A DNA stretch of 11,184 nucleotides from Candidatus Woesearchaeota archaeon (GTDB lineage: Archaea > Nanobdellota > Nanobdellia > Woesearchaeales > UBA11576). The notes below the pieces were generated by a model. The model saw only the letters and a list, made by a program, of their open reading frames with translations, was not told the origin of the DNA and did not search any database. A program made the translations under genes and the position numbers. The stretch covers positions 1 through 11,184 of the forward strand of contig JALWQS010000146.1 in NCBI GenBank assembly GCA_027083015.1. Reading direction: 5' to 3'. The first letter of the stretch is position 1; each line of letters begins with the position of its first letter. This document shows, in pieces, positions 4,875 to 11,184 of this stretch.

Positions 4875-6374
4875 TTGAAATTCAAAGTAAAAGATATGGA
4901 CATAGCAACAGGCGGGATACAGGTATGCGTCCTCAACTGGCAGGATGCGCAAGCATTAGACCTACATCTGATGGACAGGATAAAGATATCTAAAGGAAAG
5001 AAAAGCACAATAGCAGTTTTGGATATCGCAGAATCCAACAAACCCCTTTCGTTAGGACAAGTAGGCCTGATGGAAGAAGTGCTCAAAAGACTGAACATCA
5101 GACAAGGAGATCAAGTAAGCTTATCATTAGCGGAAAAACCTAAAAGCATCTCACTCATCAAGAAAAAACTCAACGGAAAAAAGCTGGATCCTGACGAACT
5201 GAGGATAATAGTTGATGATATCGTCGATAATAAACTGACGCAGATAGAGATAACCTATTTTGTAGCAGGATCCTATACGCACGGACTAAGTATAGACGAG
5301 ACAGTAGCTCTGACGAAAGCGATGATAAACACAGGGCAAAAACTAGAACTTAAAGAACATCCTATAGTCGATAAGCACTGCATAGGGGGAGTCCCAGGCA
5401 ACAGGACAACACTGCTGGTAGTGCCGATACTGGTAGCAGCAGGGTACACAGTGCCAAAGACAAGCTCAAGATCGATCACTTCACCCGCAGGGACAGCAGA
5501 CACTATGGAAGTCATAGCAGATGTCATCCTGCCCATATCAAAGATAAAGAAAGTGGTGACTAAAACAGGAGGGTGCATGGTCTGGGGGGGTGCAGTAAAC
5601 CTGGCACCTGCAGATGATAAGATAATAAATGTAGAACATCCCTTATCGATAGATGCAGAAGGGCAACTGTTAGCATCAATACTCGCAAAGAAAGGATCAG
5701 TATCAGCGACTCATGTACTTATAGACATACCAGTAGGAAGAGGAGCGAAAGTCAAGACGCTGAAAAAAGCGGTACATCTGGAAAAAGCTTTCAGAAAAGT
5801 GGCTAAAAAATTAGGCATGAAAATAAAAGTGGTAATAACCGACGGAAGCCAACCAATAGGAAACGGCATAGGGCCTGCATTGGAAGCCAGAGATGTATTA
5901 TGGGTCTTAAGGAACGATCCCCACGCACCGCAAGACCTGAAGAACAAAGCATTACTTATGGCAGGGCATATAATGAACTCCTGGCCTTTGAACAAAGAAC
6001 ACAAGAAAAGGGGCTTCTACAAAGCAAAAGAGATACTGGAATCAGGACAAGCATACGAGAAATTCTTAGAGATAGTATCAGCACAAGGAAAAAAACAGAC
6101 AGATCCGGAGAATATAAAACTCGGAAAACTAACTTATGATGTCAAAGCAAAGACAAGAGGAAAGGTAAGGTACATAGACAACCTTTCGATAGCAAGGATC
6201 GCAAAGGCTGCAGGAGCTCCATCCGACAAAGGAGCGGGAATATACCTTTACAAACATGTCAGTGATAAAGTAAAAAAAGGAGAGACCTTATTCACTATCT
6301 ATGCCGAGAATAAGCAGAGGATGAAATACGCCAAAGAACTTCTAAATATCTACGGAGCCTACGTGGTAAGTTAA
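4875..6374 (+). CDS. deoA: AMP phosphorylase (archaeal thymidine-phosphorylase-like DeoA)
   Basis: This 499-residue enzyme splits nucleoside 5'-monophosphates, mainly AMP, with phosphate to give ribose-1,5-bisphosphate and the free base (EC 2.4.2.57). In archaea its product goes to ribose-1,5-bisphosphate isomerase and type III RuBisCO; neither is in the window. The N-terminal ~85 residues form the oligomerisation domain that distinguishes archaeal AMP phosphorylases from thymidine phosphorylases. The catalytic part shows DKHCIGGVPGN (166-176), the family signature TSSRS..TSPAGTADTME (196-212), a GG(C)MVWGGAVNLAPADD phosphate/ribose region (232-248) and DGSQPIGNGIGP (323-334). The C-terminal domain holds GAPSDKGAGI (447-456). 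Length and domain order match the family. It is probably translated from the transporter's mRNA and starts at TTG. It converges on a GMP reductase gene, another purine-salvage enzyme. Confidence 0.93.
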   Translation: MKFKVKDMDIATGGIQVCVLNWQDAQALDLHLMDRIKISKGKKSTIAVLDIAESNKPLSLGQVGLMEEVLKRLNIRQGDQVSLSLAEKPKSISLIKKKLNGKKLDPDELRIIVDDIVDNKLTQIEITYFVAGSYTHGLSIDETVALTKAMINTGQKLELKEHPIVDKHCIGGVPGNRTTLLVVPILVAAGYTVPKTSSRSITSPAGTADTMEVIADVILPISKIKKVVTKTGGCMVWGGAVNLAPADDKIINVEHPLSIDAEGQLLASILAKKGSVSATHVLIDIPVGRGAKVKTLKKAVHLEKAFRKVAKKLGMKIKVVITDGSQPIGNGIGPALEARDVLWVLRNDPHAPQDLKNKALLMAGHIMNSWPLNKEHKKRGFYKAKEILESGQAYEKFLEIVSAQGKKQTDPENIKLGKLTYDVKAKTRGKVRYIDNLSIARIAKAAGAPSDKGAGIYLYKHVSDKVKKGETLFTIYAENKQRMKYAKELLNIYGAYVVS

Positions 6375-6391
6375 AAAAGTGAGTTGAAAAA
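6373..6391 (-). terminator. Minus-strand T-tracts after the GMP reductase gene
   Basis: Read on the minus strand, a T5 run (6391-6387) and a T6 run (6378-6373) lie 53-73 bases past the stop of the GMP reductase gene. They reach into the stop codon of the convergent AMP phosphorylase gene. This is an oligo-T terminator by position only. Confidence 0.4.
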
Positions 6392-6443
6392 GAATAAAAG
6401 CGTCAGCTAAACTTTTAAGTCTGAAAAGGTCGGCCAGTGAAGA

Positions 6444-7415
6444 TCATACACGAGGATAATTTTCTCTCAATGTGTGGGTCGTGACCTTGATAAACTTAGC
6501 CTTTCGCTGAAACTCAGCAATAGTCCTTGCACCAGAATAGCTCATGGCACTCTGGAGACCAGCACGAATCTTATCCATAACCTCACGTACAGGACCGGTC
6601 TTTTCTACAGAACCGACAATGCCTTCAAGACGGCCAGGCTTGACAATACCCTTAGCAGAAGCCATGCCAAAATACTCTTTCTTATCTCCGATATCCTGAC
6701 CAGCACTCTCATCACAACCAGCAAAGAGATAACCTGACATCACAGCAGCCGCACCAGCACCCAAAGCTTTAGCCACATCACCAACATCCTTGATGCCTCC
6801 GTCAGCAATGACAGGAAGATCAACAGCCTGACTGCAATTATAGACTGCACTGAACTGAGGAAAACCATGGCCGGTCACGATCCTTGTCGTACAGGAAGAA
6901 CCAGGACCAATACCCACCTTTATAGCATCTGCTCCACTTTCAGCAAGAAACTGCGCACCTTCAGTAGTAGCGATATTACCGACCATCAGAAAACAATCGG
7001 GAGCAGCATCTTTGATCTCCTTGATCTTATCAGCGATATCATCAGCGTAAGCATTAGCCACATCAAGATTAAAATGCCTGGTAAAACGGGCAAAATCCCT
7101 GATAGCCTCAACAGGATCCTTAAGGCCCAAGCTCATAAAAGCTGATTTTTCATCTTCAGTAAGGTCAATAAGACAACTGAGACGCTCTTCAATAGAAGCA
7201 GCGCGGTGAAGAACACCAATACCTCCAGCATCATACATAGCACCAGCCATCTCATACCACGTGACAGATTTCATATTAGCGCTCATGACCGGCAGTCTTA
7301 AAGAGATGGAATCAAGCTTACTGCTAGTATCAGCATCAGACCTTGACTTAAGCCTCTTCTGAGGCACCAACAGCACATCATCATAAGTCAACTGTTCTTC
7401 CTGACGATAAAACAT
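6444..7415 (-). CDS. guaC: GMP reductase-type enzyme of the IMPDH/GMPR family, without CBS domains
   Basis: The 323-residue TIM-barrel enzyme has the catalytic loop GIGPGSSCTTR (168-178; Cys175, Thr177), the phosphate-binding ADGGI (204-208) and YFGMAS (248-253). Features favouring GMP reductase (GMP + NADPH to IMP + NH3) over IMP dehydrogenase are DVANAY (118-123; GMPR has DVANGY where IMPDH has a DSSxG-type motif), PQFSAV (186-191), FAGCDESAGQ like GMPR's LAGHSESGGE, no CBS insert, and no Arg-Tyr dyad in the flap. The flap between 253 and 264 is very short (KGIVKPGRLEG), and the C-terminus (SGARTIAEF..KAKFIKVT) is IMPDH-like, so the protein is a mixed type. A perfect Shine-Dalgarno AGGTG (7421-7425) is five bases before the ATG. 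A CBS-less IMP dehydrogenase is the alternative. Confidence 0.82.
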   Translation of the reverse strand: MFYRQEEQLTYDDVLLVPQKRLKSRSDADTSSKLDSISLRLPVMSANMKSVTWYEMAGAMYDAGGIGVLHRAASIEERLSCLIDLTEDEKSAFMSLGLKDPVEAIRDFARFTRHFNLDVANAYADDIADKIKEIKDAAPDCFLMVGNIATTEGAQFLAESGADAIKVGIGPGSSCTTRIVTGHGFPQFSAVYNCSQAVDLPVIADGGIKDVGDVAKALGAGAAAVMSGYLFAGCDESAGQDIGDKKEYFGMASAKGIVKPGRLEGIVGSVEKTGPVREVMDKIRAGLQSAMSYSGARTIAEFQRKAKFIKVTTHTLRENYPRV

Positions 7416-7448
7416 AATATCACCTTTTGTCTGTCTTTTTGATAATCC

Positions 7449-7462
7449 TTAAAATATTAAAA
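7449..7462 (-). promoter_or_regulatory. AT-rich promoter element for the GMP reductase gene
   Basis: On the minus strand TTTTAATATTTTAA lies 34-47 bases before the ATG. Archaeal spacing puts the transcription start near 7430, just ahead of the Shine-Dalgarno at 7425-7421. This gives a ~15-base leader. Confidence 0.45.
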
Positions 7463-7714
7463 TACTGCCTTCAAGAAGTACAATAGGCAGACACCTCTCT
7501 TATTCATTTTTAAGCAACTCCTGTCCGAGGTGATATAACACTTTGGTAGGAATAAACTCTATGATGATTGAAAACGCCGCATTAAAAAGCTTTTCCAAAA
7601 TATAAGAATTCCATTTAAAAATGATCTTTTATCCATCCATGCTCGTCTTCAGGTCTGAGAAATGACCAAATTCAGCGCTTTCAGAGTCTATAAAGGCTAT
7701 TGAAAACAGTAAAA

Positions 7715-7722
7715 TATATAAA
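7715..7722 (+). promoter_or_regulatory. TATA box upstream of the pseudoknot RNA and gyrB
   Basis: TATATAAA, preceded by purine-rich GTAAAA as a BRE, is the best TATA box in the window. Its centre at ~7718.5 predicts a transcript starting at about 7745, exactly where the pairing elements begin (AGATCTTAAGCGG). A second box, TTTATATC at 7734-7741, would start ~18 bases later. Confidence 0.6.
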
Positions 7723-7744
7723 CCTTCAAAAATTTTATATCTTT

Positions 7745-7831
7745 AGATCTTAAGCGGTTTTCTCGACGAGAAAACGTCCATGACGTAATCAGCAGGACCG
7801 CTTTAAGAGACTAAGATCTGCTGATATTTTT
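7745..7831 (+). ncRNA. Candidate pseudoknotted RNA (gyrB leader or stand-alone small RNA)
   Basis: Five pairings fit together without conflict. P1 pairs CTTAAGCGG (7749-7757) with CCGCTTTAAG (7798-7807): nine pairs, one bulged T, plus T7748-A7808. P2 is a perfect hairpin, TTTTCTC/GAGAAAA (7758-7774). P3 is CGTC-CAT-GACG (7775-7785). A pseudoknot helix pairs ATCAGCAG (7788-7795), inside the P1 loop, with CTGCTGAT (7818-7825) outside: eight perfect pairs. An alternative base pairing, AGATCT (7745-7750) with AGATCT (7814-7819), would compete with the pseudoknot. A T5 run (7827-7831) follows directly. The element is either an ~87-nt small RNA ending at the T-run or part of a ~200-nt gyrB leader. 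It matches no RNA family I know. Confidence 0.55.
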
Positions 7832-7836
7832 ATAGG

Positions 7837-7851
7837 CATCCTCTTAGGATG
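7837..7851 (+). other. Perfect short hairpin in the gyrB upstream region
   Basis: CATCCT (7837-7842) pairs with AGGATG (7846-7851) across CTT. It follows TTTTTATAGG (7827-7836), which could be a TATA box for a shorter gyrB transcript starting near 7858. The role is unknown. Confidence 0.4.
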
Positions 7852-7946
7852 AGACATAAGATTAAAGCACTGAGACTGGAGCACAGGAATACAAACACTC
7901 AGAGATTTCAATACAAAAGATTGACATAAAAAACAGGCTGAAGAAA

Positions 7947-9917
7947 ATGACGGAAGACCAACAACAGGTAGAGGAACCAAAAGCGCCTTCAACAGGACAG
8001 GAAGCGACAGCATCAAACCCTAACAATAAGACAAAAAGCGCTAATTATGAAGCAGATTCAATAACTGTGCTGGGAGGTCTGGACGCAGTAAGAAAAAGAC
8101 CTGGCATGTATATAGGAGGAACAGGAGTAGCAGGTCTGCATCACCTGGCATGGGAAGTGATAGATAACGCAGTGGATGAAGCTATGGCGGGCCATTGCAA
8201 GAACATAAACATCAAGATATACAGCGATAACTCATTAAGCGTACAAGACGATGGAAGAGGAATACCCGTAGGAATACACCCAAAATTCGGAATACCTGCC
8301 TTGACCGTAGTCCTGACAAAACTCCACGCAGGAGGAAAATTTGACCATGACACCTACAAAGTATCAGGAGGGCTTCACGGAGTAGGAATATCAGTAGTCA
8401 ATGCACTTTCAAAAAAACTCTATGTAGAAGTAGCCAGAGACGGAAAAAAATACGCTCAAGAGTTCAATTACGGAAAACCAGGAGAGTTCCGCGAACTGGG
8501 GAATACTGATAAACGAGGAACATTCGTAAGATTCTGGGTTGATACAACAATAATGGAGACAGATGATTTTCAATATGACATACTGGCTTCAAGACTGAGG
8601 GAATTCGCATTCCTAAATAAAGGATTAAGACTTACGTTAGAAGATGAAAGGGCAGGAAAAAGTGTGGAGTTCTATTATGAAGGAGGAATCATAAGCTTTG
8701 TAGAACACATAAACAAGGCAAAGAACCCCTTTCACGCACCGATCTATTTTGAGAAAGAAAAAGACTCCATACATCTGGAGATAGCGATGCAGTATAATGA
8801 AGGTTATCAAGAGAATATCTTCTGCTTTGCTAACAATATCAATACCATAGATGGAGGAACACACCTCGCAGGTTTCAAAGCAGCACTGACCAAGACATTC
8901 AACAGATACCTGGAACAGAACAAGATAGAAAAAGACGCAAAACTATCAAGCGATGATGTTCGAGAAGGACTGACAGCAGTCATAAGCGTACGATTGCCTG
9001 ATCCTCAATTTGAAGGACAGACAAAGACAAAACTGGGAAATTCAGAAGTCAAAGGAATAGTGGAAAGTCTAGTCAATACAGGATTATCAACCTTCTTGGA
9101 AGAGAATCCACAGGTAGCAAAACAGATAATCCTAAAATCAGTTCAGGCATCCAAAGCTCGTGAAGCAGCAAAAAGAGCCAGAGAACTGACACGCCGAAAA
9201 AGCGTATTGAGCGGAGGAAGTCTTCCGGGAAAACTTGCAGATTGTTCAGAAAAAGACCCTGCGAAAGCAGAATTGTACATAGTGGAGGGAGATTCAGCAG
9301 GAGGATCCGCAAAGCAGGGGAGAAACAGGAAGTTCCAGGCTATACTCCCGTTAAGAGGAAAGATACTTAATGTAGAAAAAGCAAGGCTGGACAAGATATT
9401 CCAGAATAATGAGATAAGCACGTTGATAACAGCAATAGGTTGCGGAATAGGAAATGAGTTTGATATCGCAAAAAGCAGGTATCATAAGATAATAATCATG
9501 ACAGATGCAGATGTTGACGGAAGCCACATAGCAACACTGCTACTTACATTGTTCTTTAGGTACATGAGACCATTAGTAGAAGCAGGATACGTCTATATAG
9601 CAATGCCTCCGCTTTATCAGATAAGGAAAGGAAAGAAAGTAAGATACGTACATTCAGATGCAGAAAAAGAGAAGGTCATAGAAGAATTAGGCGGAGAAGG
9701 ACTCAATATCCAACGGTACAAAGGTCTGGGAGAGATGAACCCAAAACAACTATGGGAAACCACGATGGACCCTGAAAATAGGTATCTGAAAAAGATAACC
9801 ATAGAAGACGCAGTAAAAGCAGATCATATCTTTACAGTTCTGATGGGTGATGAAGTAGCACCAAGACGCGAGTTCATCATGAAACACGCAAAAGAAGTAG
9901 TCAACCTGGATATATAG
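7947..9917 (+). CDS. gyrB: DNA gyrase subunit B
   Basis: This is the ATPase/TOPRIM subunit of DNA gyrase, which with GyrA introduces negative supercoils. The 656-residue protein is colinear with GyrB. The GHKL ATPase shows EVIDNAVDEA (70-79; Asn74 for Mg-ATP), DDGRGIP (101-107) and GGLHGVG (141-147). The transducer has QTKTKLGN (358-365; Lys360 equals the catalytic QTK lysine). TOPRIM has EGDSAGGSAKQGR (448-460), PLRGKILNVEKAR (468-480) and DADVDG (520-525). The C-terminal part has QRYKGLGEMN (589-598). It lacks the ~165-residue insert of E. coli GyrB. A 35-residue Gln/Pro/Ser/Asn-rich N-terminus precedes the conserved core. The ATG at 7947 has no clear Shine-Dalgarno. gyrA does not follow; a permease gene does. 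Bacterial-type gyrase in archaea is known and thought to come from ancient transfer. Confidence 0.96.
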   Translation: MTEDQQQVEEPKAPSTGQEATASNPNNKTKSANYEADSITVLGGLDAVRKRPGMYIGGTGVAGLHHLAWEVIDNAVDEAMAGHCKNINIKIYSDNSLSVQDDGRGIPVGIHPKFGIPALTVVLTKLHAGGKFDHDTYKVSGGLHGVGISVVNALSKKLYVEVARDGKKYAQEFNYGKPGEFRELGNTDKRGTFVRFWVDTTIMETDDFQYDILASRLREFAFLNKGLRLTLEDERAGKSVEFYYEGGIISFVEHINKAKNPFHAPIYFEKEKDSIHLEIAMQYNEGYQENIFCFANNINTIDGGTHLAGFKAALTKTFNRYLEQNKIEKDAKLSSDDVREGLTAVISVRLPDPQFEGQTKTKLGNSEVKGIVESLVNTGLSTFLEENPQVAKQIILKSVQASKAREAAKRARELTRRKSVLSGGSLPGKLADCSEKDPAKAELYIVEGDSAGGSAKQGRNRKFQAILPLRGKILNVEKARLDKIFQNNEISTLITAIGCGIGNEFDIAKSRYHKIIIMTDADVDGSHIATLLLTLFFRYMRPLVEAGYVYIAMPPLYQIRKGKKVRYVHSDAEKEKVIEELGGEGLNIQRYKGLGEMNPKQLWETTMDPENRYLKKITIEDAVKADHIFTVLMGDEVAPRREFIMKHAKEVVNLDI

Positions 9918-9970
9918 TGATCAAGAGCATTAAGTTATCAGGAACATTAATCTGTCAATAAAACTATATC

Positions 9971-9978
9971 TTTTTAAA
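9971..9978 (+). promoter_or_regulatory. TATA box for the EamA permease gene
   Basis: TTTTTAAA is centred at ~9974.5, which predicts a start near 10001, two bases before the leader hairpin at 10003-10026. The same T-run could also end the gyrB transcript, 54-58 bases past its stop. Confidence 0.5.
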
Positions 9979-10002
9979 CTACAGTCTCTTATAGCTCTAG
10001 AA

Positions 10003-10026
10003 CAGGAACATAAGCAAAGGTTCCTG
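10003..10026 (+). promoter_or_regulatory. 5' leader hairpin before the permease Shine-Dalgarno
   Basis: CAGGAAC (10003-10009) and GTTCCTG (10020-10026) form a perfect 7-bp stem with a ten-base loop. The stem would begin at the very 5' end of the mRNA and finish five bases before the GAGGT Shine-Dalgarno (10032-10036). It could protect the 5' end or control translation. Confidence 0.5.
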
Positions 10027-10040
10027 CAAAAGAGGTAAAG

Positions 10041-10916
10041 ATGTTATGGGCAATATTGGCGTTTATCGCGACGATAATATGGGTAATAGTAGTTCTTCTT
10101 GACAAGTATGTGGTAACTTCAGAACTTAAAGATCCTTTACTTGCAACAGTGGTTTCAGGATTATGCATGTTCATATTCTTCGGCCTAATGAACCTGTTCA
10201 AAGACGGGATCATATATTCGCCCTTGCTGGTATTCTTATCATTGCTTACAGGAGTCCTCTACACAACAGCAGTGCTAGTATATTATTATGTCATGAAAAG
10301 AGAAGACGCTTCAAAAGTATCGCCGGCATTAGCTACAGGACCATTATTCACGCTGGTACTGGGTTTCTTCTTCTTAGCAGAACGATTTACGACACTGAAA
10401 TATGTTGGAGTGATAGCGATAGTCATAGGAGCGATCCTACTATCATTCAAAGAAAGCCACCATCACTTCAGGATAGACAGGTGGTTCCTGATAGCCCTTG
10501 CAGCCAGTTTCTTATTCGCAGCAAGACACGCATTAGTAAAATATATCACGCTAAAGACAAGCATATGGTCTGTGTTCTTCTGGATGGGATTAGGAAGTGG
10601 ATTAACAGCGATAACCCTGCTTATAACACATCACCCGCACATAAGAAAGAAAGCTAACAAAGGCGTAAAACATCTGATACTGAACGGAGCTTTGACATCT
10701 CTGGCATTATACATATTCTCAGTAGCCATATCCTTGGGTCCGGTATCATTAGTCATGGCAGTAGTAGGTACACAACCATTATTCGTCTTTATCTCAGCAA
10801 CACTATTGAGCATGTTCTTACCAAGCATCATATACGAGAAGATATCAAGAGAAATATTGTTGCAGAAACTCATAGGTATATTGCTGATAATAGCAGGAGC
10901 CATATTGGTCCTTTGA
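10041..10916 (+). CDS. EamA/DMT-superfamily permease
   Basis: The 291-residue integral membrane protein has about ten helices arranged as two EamA repeats (~1-136 and ~148-291). The first repeat ends with the typical block VSPALATGPLFTLVLG, then FFLAERFTTLKYVGVIAIVIGAILL (Glu114-Arg115 in 'lxEr', then the Gly-rich last helix). The second repeat ends GPVSLVMAVVGTQPLFVFISATLL and the closing ..KLIGILLIIAGAILVL. A His-rich linker (SHHHF, 139-143) joins the halves. DMT permeases move small metabolites or drugs; the substrate is unknown. GAGGT four bases before the ATG fixes the start. It is separated from gyrB by 123 bases with its own promoter and converges on the next gene. Confidence 0.88.
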   Translation: MLWAILAFIATIIWVIVVLLDKYVVTSELKDPLLATVVSGLCMFIFFGLMNLFKDGIIYSPLLVFLSLLTGVLYTTAVLVYYYVMKREDASKVSPALATGPLFTLVLGFFFLAERFTTLKYVGVIAIVIGAILLSFKESHHHFRIDRWFLIALAASFLFAARHALVKYITLKTSIWSVFFWMGLGSGLTAITLLITHHPHIRKKANKGVKHLILNGALTSLALYIFSVAISLGPVSLVMAVVGTQPLFVFISATLLSMFLPSIIYEKISREILLQKLIGILLIIAGAILVL

Positions 10917-10959
10917 TCAAAAGGTAAAACAAAATGGTAAAACAAAAGAAAGCTGTTCC

Positions 10960-11184
10960 TTAATGGTCATATCTGACAAAACAGACAGCGCCGTCCTCAC
11001 TAAGTTCAGCAGAAAAACCTGAAGAAGAATCCTCAGCTCTTCTTGCAAGCTCATAAGCAAGACCTATATTGTCGGAGAAAAAAAGTCTGGTCGATGACCT
11101 GCTGATCCTTAATTCAACTCTCGGCTGGTAGATGAAATCACCGGGTTTAAGGTTTCCGCGACCGAGCTGTTCAAGAGCATATTC
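10960..11184 (-). CDS. 3' end of an unrecognised protein (5' partial)
   Basis: The last 74 codons of a minus-strand gene that enters from the right edge are visible. Its TAA is at 10962-10960. The translation reads sensibly (for example GRGNLKPGDFIYQPRVELRISRS, then RLFFSDNIGLAYELARRAED, ending CFVRYDH) and has no stops. The composition is mixed charged with no membrane helix, so it is probably a soluble protein. It uses more CTT/GCT codons than its neighbours. I do not recognise the family. It converges with the permease gene, 43 bases away. Confidence 0.6.
   Translation of the reverse strand, partial: EYALEQLGRGNLKPGDFIYQPRVELRISRSSTRLFFSDNIGLAYELARRAEDSSSGFSAELSEDGAVCFVRYDH

Larger units (their letters stand above)
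7416..7744. other. Intergenic region between divergent guaC and gyrB
   Basis: No gene is evident on either strand. Two loose inverted repeats can be seen: CTGCCT (7465-7470) with AGGCAG (7485-7490), and CACCTC (7492-7497) with GAGGTG (7527-7532). An ATGATGA at 7561-7567 resembles a C box but lacks matching D/D' boxes at the right distance. The right part is AT-rich and holds the TATA box at 7715. The stretch could carry regulatory RNA, but I cannot support a call. Confidence 0.4.

Noticed and set aside
7561..7660. C/D-box small RNA suggested by ATGATGA at 7561
   Set aside because: The nearest CTGA is ~90 bases downstream and no D' or convincing C' box lies at the expected spacing.
1..11184. 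CRISPR array, transposase or integrase
   Set aside because: No regularly spaced repeats of CRISPR length, no transposase or recombinase motifs and no terminal inverted repeats were seen.

Overview
The window looks like a chromosomal segment of an archaeon, most likely a small-genome (DPANN / Woesearchaeota-like) lineage. The evidence is an archaeal-type AMP phosphorylase, a tRNA gene without encoded CCA that carries an intron framed by a strict bulge-helix-bulge (BHB) motif, archaeal TATA boxes about 26 bases before inferred starts (one giving a leaderless mRNA), T-tract ends, and AGA/AGG/ATA-rich codon use at roughly 40% G+C. The phylum is inference; no rRNA or other marker is present.

Layout. 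1-392: 3' end of a C-terminally membrane-anchored protein. 530-1462: metallo-beta-lactamase-fold hydrolase. 1498-2192 (minus): a two-gene operon of a YqjE/holin-like membrane protein and a lysine/alanine-rich protein with a hydrophobic tail. 2224-2688: no convincing gene, but a GC-rich repeat- and hairpin-containing islet. 2689-2805: tRNA-Val(GAC) with a 44-nt intron in the D loop. 2924-3466: membrane protein with a bacterial-PH-like domain. 3609-4835: AI-2E/PerM-family transporter. 4875-6374: AMP phosphorylase. 6444-7415 (minus): CBS-less GMP reductase-type enzyme. 7416-7946: long intergenic region with an apparent pseudoknotted RNA directly downstream of a TATA box. 7947-9917: DNA gyrase subunit B. 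10041-10916: EamA/DMT permease with a hairpin leader. 10960-11184 (minus): 3' end of an unrecognised gene.

How genes may work together. AMP phosphorylase and GMP reductase lie tail to tail and both act in purine nucleotide turnover (AMP to adenine plus ribose-1,5-bisphosphate; GMP to IMP). The transporter at 3609 and the AMP phosphorylase are 39 bases apart and probably co-transcribed. The minus-strand pair overlaps by ATGA and resembles the bacterial yqjD/yqjE arrangement. gyrB is present without gyrA beside it.

The strongest unusual items are the D-loop intron of the tRNA, with both bulges and the 4-bp central helix intact, and the pseudoknot candidate upstream of gyrB.
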